Shown piece by piece: positions 1 to 10,262 of a stretch of 64,000 nt of DNA. Under the pieces are notes generated by a model, which was given only the letters and a program-made list of their open reading frames with translations, did no database searches and was not told the DNA's origin. Both the position numbers and the translations under genes were made by a program. Every line of letters starts with the position of its first letter. Within the stretch, counting starts at the first letter, position 1. The DNA is from Echinarachnius parma. Taxonomy: Eukaryota; Echinodermata; Echinoidea; Clypeasteroida; Echinarachniidae. Location: the NCBI GenBank assembly GCA_037951105.1, contig JBAMJV010000865.1, forward strand, positions 40,317-104,316. The letters run 5' to 3'.

Positions 1-25
1 AGTAGTCCACTGAGGCTGACAGGGA
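1..25 (-). pseudogene. Third copy of the Ser-rich exon unit, cut by the window edge
   Basis: Reading minus, the bases match the start of the cassette at 105-191 (SLSASVD in frame), followed in the intron direction by the same CCTTCAGACCCTT context. Only its first ~25 bases are visible, so whether it is still coding cannot be judged. Confidence 0.35.
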
Positions 26-3000
26 CTTGAAGGGTCTGAAGGAATTGAGGATGTCAGCTAATTCAGGTCTTAAAATATATTCCAAGTCCTAGGCTATGAT
101 CTACCTTACTGGATTCTACACTGGACTTGTTGGCACCTGTCAGTGAGACACGAGAAGAGGGGTTGGAGGAGTCCACTGATGCTGACAGGAACTTTAAAGG
201 GTCTGAAGGAATTGAGGATGTCAGCCTTTAAGAAAATTCAGGTCTTAAAATGACCTACCTCACTGGATTCCACACTAGACTTGGCCCCTGTAAGTGAGAC
301 ACTAGAAGAGGGGTTGGAGGAGTCCACTGAGGCCGACAGCGACTTTGGGTGCTTGGAGGAACTGTGGTCGTCGGCCAACCAGCTATCCTCGGAAGTCCCT
401 GCTTCTGCTTCCTGCATTTGCTGCTGCTGATTCAATTCCTGTTGCCATGCTGGTACCTGTTATTTACAAAAAATCTTTTATTATCATTCATAATAATAAT
501 AATAATAAATAGCAATTATAGAGCGCCATGTATCTAGGTGCCCTATTCAGAGGCGCATTATTACCCTTGGTCATCAGGTACAGTTCAAACCTGCACAATT
601 ATCTTGTGCACCATCTCAACTCCCAGGGGAGCATACTAGTCCAAGCTGCCCTATAGTGTAGAGCGCTACAGGCTAATTTAACACCCGACCAAGTACCCAT
701 TTATACTCCTGGGTAGAAAGCAGCAATGTCATATATCTATTTATTCAATCATTCATTCATTCATTCATTCATTTACTTATTTATTTATTATTTATGTATT
801 TATTTATTTGTTTGTTCATTTTTATTGTTTACATTCATAGTTGGATAGCTCTTAACTACTTATCTTCCAAGGGGTCAAATAAACATTATTTCAAACACCT
901 TTTTTATGGTTTCAGTATCTATCCTTTTCGATCATCATGTTTTTAGCCTACCCCAGCACATTTTTTCCAGCAGTAATATCAATGGCATTAGTTTTTAAAC
1001 AATAGCAAAGACATTTTAAAATATGACTGCTTTGCATAATGTGTTATTCATAATGCAAGAGATCTATCGTTCTGTGGCTTTCAAGAAATTTCTTGAATTG
1101 TCCTTGCATGCCAAAGATTTGAGAGAAGTAGACGTGAATGGCTGAATCATTAGTCATTAAGTTCTTCTACATACAAATTATACAAGATTGGTAAGTCTTT
1201 ACAGGCAGGTGGTCCCTAAAGCAGGTTTGACTACTCACATCCTCACTGTTATCCGATGCTGTTGACTTGCGCTTGAGGGCCGGTTTCTTGACGACTGTGT
1301 CTGTTGTTATATCGTGCTCACTCATACTTAGGTCCATTGGTTCCTCTGTTAATAACAATTAATAAAAACAATTTTTTACAAGAGGTAAAGATCCACCTCA
1401 CTTTTTGTAAAAATCCACCCATTGATTTTAAGAACTTGAAGTTACCATCCATTAGAGTTAAAACTTGGTATTACATCAAGTTTGCATTAGAGCATGGTGG
1501 CTTAGCGGTTAGAGTGTCCGCCTCATGCACGGGAGGTCCCGGGTTCGAACCCAGACCGAGTCATACCAAAGACTTTATAAATGGTACCTTCTGCCTTCTA
1601 GCCAGACGCTCGGCATTTATAGAATGGAGAAGGGAAAGTTAATCACACGAGTTACCAGAGGACTGGCCCCCTTCTGTAGACTTTAACTAAACTTGTTTGC
1701 ATTAGACAGTTTGTTAACATTGGGCAAACAATCATAATAATGTACATGTAACTTACAGTCTATAAATACCACAAAAGGGAGATACAAAAATACACGAAAA
1801 AGGCCTTCCTCAGGGGGTGTATTCTGAAAATGTGTGGAGATAAAAATTTTATCTCCCTAAAATAAAATCGCGCTAAAATTTTTAAAAATCGGTATTCTGA
1901 AAAAGATTTTAAGGAAACTGCTACTTAGTGATTTTAAATTCTGTTGTAAATTAGATGTTAAAATAATTTTCAGAATACCGATTTGCCTCATTTGCATAAA
2001 ATTTGCATACCTTCCATGGCAACTACAATAAATTTTAGCGCTGGCTTAAAATTTGTAGTGACGTAGATAAAAAATAAAATCGCACAGTTTCAGAATACCG
2101 ATTTCCTTAAAATTTTTTTAGTGACGTAGATACAATAAATTTTAGCTTAAAATCGATTTCAGAATACACCCCCTGGAGTCGAGATCAATGGTCTTTATAG
2201 ACAGATCATAGCAGCTATAGCAGGTTTGACTGCAGTAAACATCAATATAATGACTATAGAAACTAACAATAATCTTGTGTTCGGATAGATCAATTTCAAC
2301 CCCGCTGTCTAGAAAAACACATTAGTTGACTCCCTAGGAAGTTGTCAATTTATTTATAATCCTGTCTAGATATAGACCAATGGCTTATTAAAGCCACATG
2401 TTACTGTATCATTTGGGTGGTCTTTATAGACAGGTTTGACTGCAGTCAAAATCAATGTAATGACTATACAAACTAACAATAAGCTTGTGTTCGGATAGAT
2501 CAATTTCAACCCCGCTGTCTAGAAAAACACATTAGTTGACTCCCTAGGAAGTTGTCAATTTACTTATAATCCTGTCTAGATATAGACCAATGGCTTATTA
2601 AAGCCACGTGTTACTGTATCATTTGGGTGGTCTTTATAGACAGGTTTGACTGCAGTCAAAATCAATGTAATGACTATACAAACTAACAATAAGCTTGTGT
2701 TCGGATAGATCAATTTCAAGCCCACTGTTACAAAAACAACAGATTTGTTGACTCCCTAGGAAGTTGTCTATTTACCTATAATCCTGTCTAGATATAGACC
2801 AATGGCTTATTAAAGCCACATTTTTCTGTAACGTTTGGGTGGTCTTTATAGACAGGTTTGAATGTATAGTCAAACCAGTGTTTATTGTCCAGATAAGGGA
2901 AACAAAACAGGTGACCTCTATATTCAGGTTCCAGATTACTGTTTTTCTCTGCAAGGTATCACTTTTGCTGGCCACTATAGGCAGATTGTCTGCAAAAGAC

Positions 3001-6000
3001 AGGTGGCCACTAAGACAGGTTTGACTGTACTTAAAGGGACTTAGTAACATTGTCCAAATCCTCAAAATAAAATTTTAATTCTAGCGGTTCCCTTATACCT
3101 TGTTGTATTCGTATTAACAATAAAATCATGGGACAGGTTTCGGTTTTTCAAATTTCCCTTTCGTTACAAAGATATGTATGATTGAAGTATTCAGATAAGA
3201 AAAACTCCGGGCGAGTTTTTCTTCTGTGTACAAAGTGAGTGCAGTGAGTTACTGAATATCACTTTGCATTTTTGCTCATTACTTGGCCATACACTGTCCA
3301 TTTGACTTGAAATTTTCACACAATACCCTGTGGACATATGAGATAACAACAATATACATTGCACCAACCATTCATCACTTTTTGAACATGTCAACAAAGT
3401 TACTAGATCCCTTTAAAGGGGACCATCACGCAAAGAAAAACACGCAAAGAAAAACACAGGCTTATAGCAATTTGTCTACATTGCTTCCCTACATTGCTCC
3501 TTTGAACTCGCCTATCCTATTCATCCGATCCTGCAACTTCACTTTCTTTGTCCTAATCCTCTCCTCCCATCCCCTACACTCATAATCCCCTCTATTGTTC
3601 CTCCCACCCCAGTGCACTCCCACACCTCATCAACTGTCTTTTGTTCACATGTCTCTTTCCATTTCTTGATTTATTTCTTTGATCCTCCCTACCTCTATTC
3701 TTCTCTAAGCCTTACACTCTCATCACTTTTTCTTTGAATGCAGCCACTTAAGGACCCTCCCATGCCTGTTTGACCTGATTGGTCAAGCAGTCCTGACACC
3801 CACCCACTCACAGTTGCTTTCATTGTTTTGTGTCTCCGCCTCCTTTCCTCTTTCCAGCCCCCCTTCCATACATGTGTTTATGTTGGTATATATTCTGTGT
3901 TTTTTCTGTAGTAACTGTCATTTGTGCCCTGACGAAGATTCTGCTAGGATCGAAAGCTAGGCTGTATACGACTCTCATTGTTTGATATTAAATAGATATC
4001 CAACACTTTGCAAAGAGTTGTGTAATTCATAAACAATACAATGAATTACCAACACTTATGGAAGCCTCATGGTTTTGTCTGCGAGTGCGCCAAATATACA
4101 CGAGTACATTTGGAGACAATAGAACCACAGAAGATGCATACGACCTAGACAGTAGTCTTCTGTTGACTCATGAATATAAACTTTAGTATGTTAATGATTT
4201 TTCCAATTATATCATTTGTCTGGAAACCTATTTTTCTGAATTAGTTGGAGGAATGGACTATCAAAACTAACCTTTCATGTTGAGAATATTATTTGTGGGT
4301 GTTGGTTCCCTGTAATCGTACCTTTACTGGTGTCTGGCCCCGAGGGGGTGCTGGGGATGATGACAGGGGCGGGGCCATAGGCCTCTGGGGAGGGGTAGAG
4401 GACATTGATGGAGCTGCCAGACCCTGAGGTGCTCGTTTCGCTGGCATATATCCCGGTCAGGCGCAGGCAACTTATGGACTCAGAGGGGGTGCATATCAGC
4501 CGTGAGGAATCCTTGGCTGATGCATAAGAACCATCTGTAGGATGAGATAAAATTGGCATCAACTACCATCCGGAAGGATAGAAGGTAGTTCCTTTGCATT
4601 GTGTGCGCCCACAAGGTTGCCTGGCTGGAATGCTCCCCAGGGAACTTTGTGTGCTGGATTGATTGCGGAATGCATCCGATGACCGGGGTAATAATATAAT
4701 TCATTGTAAAGTGCTTAGAGATGATTATCAATCGTGATAGGCGCTATATAAATTGAGTATATTATTATTATTATCTGGCTGATGCATCATTTTCACTGTT
4801 ACGATTGTTAGATGCATTGTGATTGTGTTTTATTGAAGATATTTTTCTGTGCATACTAGTTACATAAAATTACAGAAAGCAATAAAAAACAAAGTATAAA
4901 TTAAACAAATAAATACATAGATACAATTTTTTTTTTTTTTTAACCCTTTGCCTTTGCGATATCACAAATACATATACACCGGGTTCCCATGGTGAATGTG
5001 TTAATAGGCCACATAAATAATCATAATAATGAGTGTTGTTAAGCCAGGTTAGCCTTTATTCAGTGCTTTTAACACAGTTCTCCCAGAGTGACCAGCGTTT
5101 AATTCATTAAATCAACACTACAACCACTGATCATCACCTGCGTTCTCCCCCCGTTTTATCTTGGGAGAAGGATTAGTGTTCTCCACAAAGAGATCATCCT
5201 GCGTCGAGCTGACAACGTCCTCATCCTCTTCCTCCTCCTCCTCTGCTTTCCCCGGATCCCTTCTCCCTACATCCACCCTCCCCGCATCCACTATCTCCGT
5301 CTGAGATGGTCTTGCTTCTTCTTCATCCTTTCTGCCTTCATCTTGAGGTGCAGCATCATCATCCTCTTCTTCCATGGTACTTGTTTTGGTTTTTACGAGC
5401 TTCTGGAAAAAATATGAAATTTGATTTGATTTGATTTAACTTTGTTATTGTTCAAATTAATAAAAATTCTGTTTTCATATGGTAATAATGTGATGTACAT
5501 TTCTGAGCACAGTGCCCAATGTATGGAACTGAACAGTATGTACATTTGGAGAATGAGGGTAAAACATAAATTGTAATAATACAATTAAATCTTTAATCAT
5601 TATCTTTTGAAGAAAGGGGGGAAAAAACGAAACCTGTTCCATGCTTCTATTATTAGTCGAATACAACAAGGTATGAGAGGACCATTAGAGTTCTGAGTAA
5701 GTTTTGTGGTTTGGCCAATATTCTTCATCCATCCCACAAGGTCAGACAGTTTCTTTTGTCCATCATCTTTGGAGAAACACACACCTGCAAGAAAAAGCAG
5801 GGAAGGTACAAGTTGTAACTTTCATCGCATAACAATATTCAAATTTCTGAATAAATTTAAAACTAGTCTACAATCCATAAGGGCAGACCTGTGAAGGAAT
5901 TCTGTTGCTTTTGGGGGGGGGGGGGGGGGGGGGGGGAGGGGAGTAAGAACTATTGTCCTGTCCCATCACACCACCCCAACCCCATCCCCCAACCCCAGAT

Positions 6001-7269
6001 GAAAAGAGAGTGTTGCATACTTGCATATGGACGGCCATGATTGTAAAATAAATGTCAAAGCTGGTTTGAAATTTACTTACAATTTCAGGGCTTACACCAA
6101 TGGGTAAACCTTTAGAAAGTTCCCCCAGCTGTCTCAGTCTTTGCAGACGCGTGTCTCCCTCACCACCTGTTATAATCATACAAATAGGTATAGTTAAAGG
6201 GATAGTTGAGTTCTGGTAAAGAGAGTACAGTTTTGGTCAAACTGAATTTTAGTAAGCAAAACCTGCACCATTACATTACAAACTAATAGTTATAACTCCA
6301 CCATGATTGAAAGGAATACAAAATTACAAATGACTAAGTAAAAGGCCTGCTATCATTCAAAAAGAGCCGTTAAAATTCAAGAGGGCGCTCTCTAAACACT
6401 CATCGGTTTCAGCCATTTGAAATAAAATATTGTGCATTTAATGTTTTATTGAAACAGTGATTAGATAGAGAGATACTTAACAACTATTTAAAAACCTCTT
6501 TTGTACATTTTTGAAAAGAGGAAGCATTTAAAAAAAAATTTAACGGCTGGTTTAAAATTGTTGAATATTTGTGGGGCTCCACATTTATTACAATCGGTTA
6601 TGTTTATGGATATTTCAGCCATTTCTGAACCGATTTAGATCGAATAAAGTTTATTCAGTCATTCAAATTATATGCTCTTTCGAATTGGACACTCAGTTTT
6701 TCATTATCTCACAAAAAATTATTTTGTATAGCACCCTCTATACCAAAACTCAACTATCCCTTTAAGCTGTTATTATTGGGTGAATGCCCAATATTATGAA
6801 TACTAAGTATTGCATATTTTATTTAGTCATAGTTTCTTGCCTTAATTTGTTTAATGTACATGTTATGACTTATCCATGTACAAGTAGACCTAGCAATAGT
6901 TGCTATATCTGTAGGGTCCCTTTACCAATTGTTTGTTAACATTTCTTATTTGATTGTTATCTTTGAACATGTTGGTCCTCCCACCTCTCTGGTTATTCAT
7001 TCATTCAAGTGCATTAATTCTTTCCCTGAATTAGAAACTAAATTCAACCCTCCTGTGCCAAATCAAATCAATAGTATCCATGAGACCAATTTCTTTAGTC
7101 AAGTTTACAATAATTACAACAAATTTAATTTCTAGCATTTGTTACCACTTTTGTTTTCCGTCTCATCTGCCTGGGAGTCCAGAATGACGAAGCACGGGGT
7201 ACTGCTCACTTCAGGAAGCTGTGCGTCTGTCTGAGACGTCTCAAGAGATTCCGGGGATTGGTGTTCCAT
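1..7269 (-). CDS. TP53BP1: TP53BP1-like gene, N-terminal exons (partial, runs off the left edge)
   Basis: Six minus-strand exons (7146-7269, 6081-6166, 5138-5402, 4322-4534, 1239-1345, 259-456) each have AG/GT borders. Intron phases 1, 0, 1, 1, 0 join into one frame of 331 codons from an ATG at 7269. The protein is acidic, Ser/Thr/Gln-rich and lacks a folded domain. Collinear short matches to the vertebrate 53BP1 N-terminus, recalled from memory, are TPCFVILDSQ (residues 24-33; human TPCLIIEDSQ), STQDDLF (136-142; human STQEDLF), a PSPEAYGPAPVIIPSTPS segment (206-223; human PSPDAFRSTPFIVPSSPT) and EEPMDLSM (230-237; human KPMDTSV). 53BP1 is a chromatin adaptor for double-strand-break repair whose N-terminus is phosphorylated at SQ/TQ sites; SQ/TQ pairs occur here. 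The Tudor and BRCT exons would lie beyond position 1. Seen: exons and motifs. Inferred: orthology. Confidence 0.72.
105..191 (-). CDS. Duplicated Ser-rich cassette exon of the TP53BP1-like gene
   Basis: It is a near copy, in the same order and orientation, of the 3' half of the exon at 259-456. It has 29 in-frame codons beginning FLSASVDSSNPSS and a donor AAG|GTAGAT. The only phase-0 acceptor is TTTAAAG|TT, which is weak. A second AG lies at CCTTCAG but gives an immediate stop in this phase. It could be an alternative cassette or a decaying duplicate; RNA is needed to decide. Confidence 0.4.
259..456 (-). CDS. TP53BP1: TP53BP1-like coding exon 6 (Ser-rich repeat unit at its end)
   Basis: The acceptor is AAATAACAG|GTA and the donor is AGTGAG|GTAGGT. 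It has 66 codons, phase 0 on both sides (residues 266-331): a Gln-rich start (QQQQ), then SWLADDHSSS, then a 28-residue Ser-rich segment beginning SLSASVDSSNPSSS. That last segment recurs in two decayed or alternative copies at 105-191 and 1-25. Confidence 0.66.
485..730 (-). repeat. SINE-like repeat with (ATT)n tail, minus orientation
   Basis: An AATAAT run at 489-507 is followed by a GAGCGCC block and then ~200 bp ending near AGCAGCAATG. On the minus strand this reads as a body ending in GGCGCTCTATAA-type sequence and an (ATT)n tail. The same tail type occurs at 4740-4775 and 36585-36618. It lies in an intron of the TP53BP1-like gene. Confidence 0.45.
736..830. repeat. ATTC/ATTT low-complexity tract
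   Basis: Tandem CATT followed by TTTATTTA-type repeats in the intron between 1239 and 456. No coding content. Confidence 0.6.
1239..1345 (-). CDS. TP53BP1: TP53BP1-like coding exon 5 (PMDLSM, basic KKPALKRK)
   Basis: The acceptor is TTAACAG|AGG and the donor is GAGGAT|GTGAGT. Joined in phase 1 it reads EEPMDLSMSEHD and then a basic KKPALKRK stretch (residues 230-265). Vertebrate 53BP1 has a KPMDTSV segment at the same relative place. PMDLS also resembles a CtBP-binding PxDLS motif; that reading is only an inference. Confidence 0.68.
1493..1690 (+). repeat. tRNA-derived SINE
   Basis: The first ~75 bases resemble a tRNA. There is an A-box-like TGGCTTAGCGGTTAGAG, an anticodon-like loop CTCATGC, and a perfect B box GGGTTCGAACCC. 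Acceptor-stem pairing is poor (GCATGGT against ACCGAGT), so this is a SINE head and not a working tRNA gene. A ~125-bp unrelated body follows. It lies antisense in an intron. Confidence 0.6.
1811..2175. mobile_element. MITE with CAGGGGGTGTATTCTGAAA termini
   Basis: The left end CAGGGGGTGTATTCTGAAA is mirrored by TTTCAGAATACACCCCCTG at the right end. The phrase 'CAGAATACCGATTT' and its relatives recur inside. It is 365 bp with no coding capacity. No clear target duplication was seen. It is intronic. Confidence 0.7.
2190..2870. repeat. ~210-bp tandem repeat, about three copies
   Basis: The phrase GTCTTTATAGACAG recurs at about 2191, 2420, 2630 and 2841. The intervening sequence (CTTGTGTTCGGATAGATC, GACTCCCTAGGAAGTTGTC, TATAGACCAATGGCTTATTA) is nearly identical each time. 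Copies two and three differ at only a few bases, implying recent expansion. It lies in the intron between 1345 and 4322. Confidence 0.8.
3040..4020. other. Intronic stretch with a dispersed repeat, no coding sequence
   Basis: There is no exon here. The part around 3925-3970 (GACGAAGATTCTGCTAGGATCGAAAGC) resembles 31383-31415 (GAACCTGCTAGGTTCTAAAGC) in the MLLT homologue intron, with a pyrimidine-rich body before both, so this is probably one dispersed retroelement family. The element type is not resolved. Confidence 0.4.
4322..4534 (-). CDS. TP53BP1: TP53BP1-like coding exon 4
   Basis: The acceptor is CATCCTACAG|AT and the donor is AAAG|GTACG; phase is 1 on both sides. It codes for residues 159-229. 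The order Leu-x-Leu-(T/S)-Gly, a Ser-rich spacer, Pro-Ser-Pro-(E/D)-Ala-(Y/F), then Ile-(I/V)-Pro-Ser-(T/S)-Pro is collinear with vertebrate 53BP1 downstream of its STQEDLF motif. This is the strongest single piece of evidence for the gene identity. Confidence 0.75.
4580..4775 (+). repeat. SINE-like repeat with GCGCTATATAAAT...(ATT)n end
   Basis: The 3' part reads AAGTGCTTAGAGATGATTATCA, then GGCGCTATATAAATTGAG and an ATT run. This tail style is common to SINEs and LINEs of many animals. The same tail occurs at 36585-36618 and, inverted, at 485-530. It lies just upstream (minus sense) of the exon at 4322-4534. Confidence 0.5.
5138..5402 (-). CDS. TP53BP1: TP53BP1-like coding exon 3 (acidic, STQDDLF)
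   Basis: The acceptor is TTTTTTCCAG|AAG, a strong tract with a NAGNAG arrangement, and the donor is GCAG|GTGATG. It codes for about 88 residues (71-158) with long Glu/Asp runs (80-86 and 124-132) and the STQDDLF motif at 136-142, which matches STQEDLF in vertebrate 53BP1. It ends in phase 1. Confidence 0.7.
6081..6166 (-). CDS. TP53BP1: TP53BP1-like coding exon 2
   Basis: The acceptor is TATAACAG|GT and the donor is ATT|GTAAGT, a full consensus. It completes the split Gly codon and gives 28 more residues (through about 70), including RLQRLRQLGELSKG. It ends in phase 0, which joins directly to the acceptor at 5402. It sits just left of a MITE that starts at 6195. Confidence 0.6.
6195..6766. 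mobile_element. MITE with AAAGGGATAGTTGAGTT termini (intact copy)
   Basis: The left end TTAAAGGGATAGTTGAGTTCTGGTA is mirrored by ACCAAAACTCAACTATCCCTTTAA at the right. It is 572 bp. A second, inverted copy at 52017-54213 has been split by later insertions, so this copy serves as its empty-site reference. It lies between coding exons 2 and 1 of the TP53BP1-like gene. Confidence 0.8.
7146..7269 (-). CDS. TP53BP1: TP53BP1-like coding exon 1 (start codon)
   Basis: It begins at ATG (7269-7267) and ends at a GTG|GTAAC donor in phase 1, giving residues 1-41 plus one base. It holds the TPCFVILDSQ motif, the best match to the start of vertebrate 53BP1, and SQ pairs at 12-13 and 32-33. The ATG is chosen because it lies close upstream of this motif, as in the vertebrate protein. 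No 5' UTR intron or core promoter could be defined. Confidence 0.7.
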
Positions 7270-8727
7270 CTCACATTGCACTGCTGTTCACTGATGTAGT
7301 TGTATAGATTCCTTGTGTTTTGCAAAGATTCAAAGTTGGACCAACTATTATGGAAAGCTTTGTAAAATTGTTGAAACGGTTCTTTTTAAAAGGCATACAT
7401 ATTGATAAAAAGCAGTAATATTTGCTATCTAGGATCCTTGAAATTATTGATATTCTTTAATATTTGTACTTTTTACTTTTGAATATCTTTAATTCCGAGG
7501 CTACAAATGGCTTTCCATAATCTTTAGGTCAAACTTAGAGTCAAGTTCAACTAAAAATCTTTATAAAACACCCCCCAAGGATTGGTCGCATGAAACGTCA
7601 TTCATTGGCACTAACAATTTATTATGCGAGTTACTTAACCACTGGCATCGTAGAAGATTCAACAACAGCGGTTACATAATCCACTTTTGTTAGTGCATGC
7701 TCAGATGCCCTCAGATGACATTTCATGCGGTACCTTTGGAAAACATGGGAGCCTCCGTTTGGTTAAAACAGACGATAGTGGCTTCAAAACAAAAAGATTA
7801 TTTCCAATATTAGTGATACCCAAGAGGAAATATATGACTAGAAATGACTGGAATTATGCACTTATCAGTTACGGTAATCAAAAATGCCAGTTTAGTGAGT
7901 CCATATATCGGGGAAATGTGGTGTGTGATCGATGGTATGTATTGTTGTTGTTGTTGATGATGCAAACACATACGGCAGTCACCAGCACCCAATACAAAGT
8001 TCACTAATAGAAATAAGACAGTACAATGACTGAATAAAAGAATGTCCACACAAGTGATGTAGAATTTGGATGACGTCATTATTGAAAGTAAAAACAAATG
8101 TCCGAAAGATGTATTGCACGGTGATTAATTAAAGTCCATGATTATATAATTGAAAGTTCAGTTGGCCTGAATGAAATGCGCGTCCGCGGAAGAGATGAGA
8201 ACGAGAGTTCGAGAAGATGATCGATGAAATGAAGAAACGCGAGTGCTGCATGAAGAGAAGATCGACGATGTCGAGAACAGCAATAGGTTCGAAGACGATG
8301 AAAGTGATGAACGAGAAGGCGCGTAGAAAGAAGTCGATATTCGCAATATTCAGTTCCATCGTTGAACAAGCACGTACGATGTGGCTGCGATGATCTCCGG
8401 CGTGTTGCCGTGGAGAGAAGCTAGCCTAAACGCTGTGCTATAAACGTGTCCGTTAGATAAAACAAAAGATGATGAACAACGAATTGATGAAGGTCCGAAG
8501 GGCTCGGTAGATGAGAAGGATGATGATGTTGAAGAAGACTAAGAAGAAATGGTGATAGTTTAACGCCCCATGTCGGTCGGCGGACTCTCCCTTGATGTGA
8601 AGAAGAAATAGGCATGAATTGTAGCCTCGTAAATACAATCCATGGTGGCCATCATGAGCTTAATGGTAACTCATATGGGTGAAGAAGAAAGAACTAAATA
8701 GGTGTAGGTCGGGTGAATGATGAAGAC
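7270..8727. other. Upstream region of the TP53BP1-like gene, no supported gene
   Basis: This should hold the 5' UTR and promoter of the minus-strand gene, but I see no clear TATA box, initiator or CpG island. Part of it (8150-8560) is unusually rich in GAT/GAA triplets with many CG steps. A short plus-strand frame starts near 8227, but no splice context supports it. No conserved protein is recognisable. Confidence 0.4.
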
Positions 8728-9156
8728 CAGTGGCGTAGCGAGGGTCAAGTGATTGGGGGGGCACAGCTGCGAGGGAGCGTAGCGCCCGAGGGGGGGAGGG
8801 TGTGGGAGGGGGGTGTCCCCCCTCCCACGGTAGGGAGCTTTTGCAAATTTTTACTTGAAATAATGCAATTTGGTGCATACCTTGGAAGGAAATTTGATAA
8901 TACTGAATTAAAGAAATCATTTCCCTCATGATAAAGTATACACACACAATCAAACCTACGTGTACACACACACCAGACTCAAATACTCTCACGCCGTATG
9001 CTTGTCTACATTTATTTGGGGGAGGGTGTGGGAGGGGGTTCACCCCCTCCCAATTTTTTAGAAATTTTTGAAATTGGTGTTTAAAATATCACTGTAGAAG
9101 TATGGTCATTATTGTCTTTATCATTGTCTTAATCATGGGTGTTAAAATGGTATATA

Positions 9157-9724
9157 CCGTAAAACTCCGTGTATAAGACGCACTTTTTTTCCGTCGGAAA
9201 ATTTTCAAAGTGGGGGTGCGTCTTATACACAGGTACAGCCCAAAAAAACAAAAAAAAAATTTTTTTTTTTTTTTTTAGAATTTTTTTTTGGGACACCCTG
9301 TAGTCATGTTTAATGCATATTACACTGGTCTAGGGCATGACAAGAGCTTGATATAAGGGGGAACATTTATCAAAATATGCCTTTTTCCTACATAAATGAT
9401 AGTGGTTAGCAAAACAAAATGCAAGTTTTTAAGCAGTAACACTGCTACAATTGAATATTCAGATATTCATGAGTAGCAGCACTCATTTAATATTCAATTT
9501 TCTAAACAGTGGTTCTACATTTTTCTCAACAAAAAAGTTATTAATGAATTTAGTATTTTGCATATTTAATGAGCATTGCTACCTCATGAATATATGAATA
9601 TTCATGAAAAAAAATATTCTAAAAAAAAATTTAAAAAAAAAATTTTTTTTTTTTTTTTTTTTTTTTTTAGAAAGTTGGGGGTGCGTTTTATACACGAGTG
9701 CGACTTATACACGGAGTTTTACGG
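9157..9724. mobile_element. TA-flanked MITE with CCGTAAAACTCCGTGTATAAG termini
   Basis: The inverted termini CCGTAAAACTCCGTGTATAA are flanked by TA on both sides, as for Tc1/mariner-type insertions. The related segment in H2 (about 20122-20152, inverted) runs straight through this point without the element. The interior has A/T homopolymers and no coding frame. Confidence 0.82.
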
Positions 9725-10239
9725 TAATAGTGAATCTACTCGTTACGTATTTTTAAACGGTAATAGCGAGGAAAGATTAAGCCCGTGAGATGGATCCACG
9801 TGATCCTGTATACTATAGAGCCATCGATATAGTCTAGGGCATTGAGCTTCAATGGAACTAAGCAAAAGTGGAGGGGAGACATTGCGAGGAAGCAAAGCGA
9901 CCGATTGGGGGAGGGTGTGGGAGGGGGTGTCCCCCTCCCACAGTAGGGAGCTTTCGTATTTTGGGGCCTGAAATTGTGCTATTTGGTGCACACCTAAGAC
10001 AGAAATTTCACGTAATATAAAGTATATAAGTATGGAACCAAACATACTTAATGACAAAGGAGTGGGACAATCTCCTCCCCTTTCTAATGTGGGGGACATA
10101 ATATTCCAATTTTATTTGCATTCAGCGCATATGGACCGAATATATATTATTTCAAATTATTTTATTTTCCGATGATAGTGTGCTATAGACATGATAGATG
10201 AGGGTCTAATAAATTTTGTATATATCAGTATTTCAGAAT

Positions 10240-10262
10240 ATGCGCGCGAAGCGCGCGGCAAA
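10240..10262. repeat. GCGCGCGAAGCGCGCG palindrome, copy 1
   Basis: A short GC hairpin in otherwise AT-rich DNA, followed by GCAAAAATTAAGATTTACAG. Related copies are at 14677-14695 (inverted) and 24382-24400, all within the hAT-like elements. Confidence 0.6.

Noticed and set aside
1493-1568. Functional tRNA gene (CAT anticodon-like)
   Set aside because: Acceptor stem pairs poorly and a SINE-like body follows; treated as a tRNA-derived SINE.
5634-5784. Candidate extra exon of the TP53BP1-like gene (KKLSDLVGWMKNIG)
   Set aside because: It has a good acceptor and a fair donor (AACAG|GTTTCG), but with the strong neighbouring sites its phases do not fit (stop on either side), while skipping it gives a perfect chain. 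It could still be an alternative exon with other partners.
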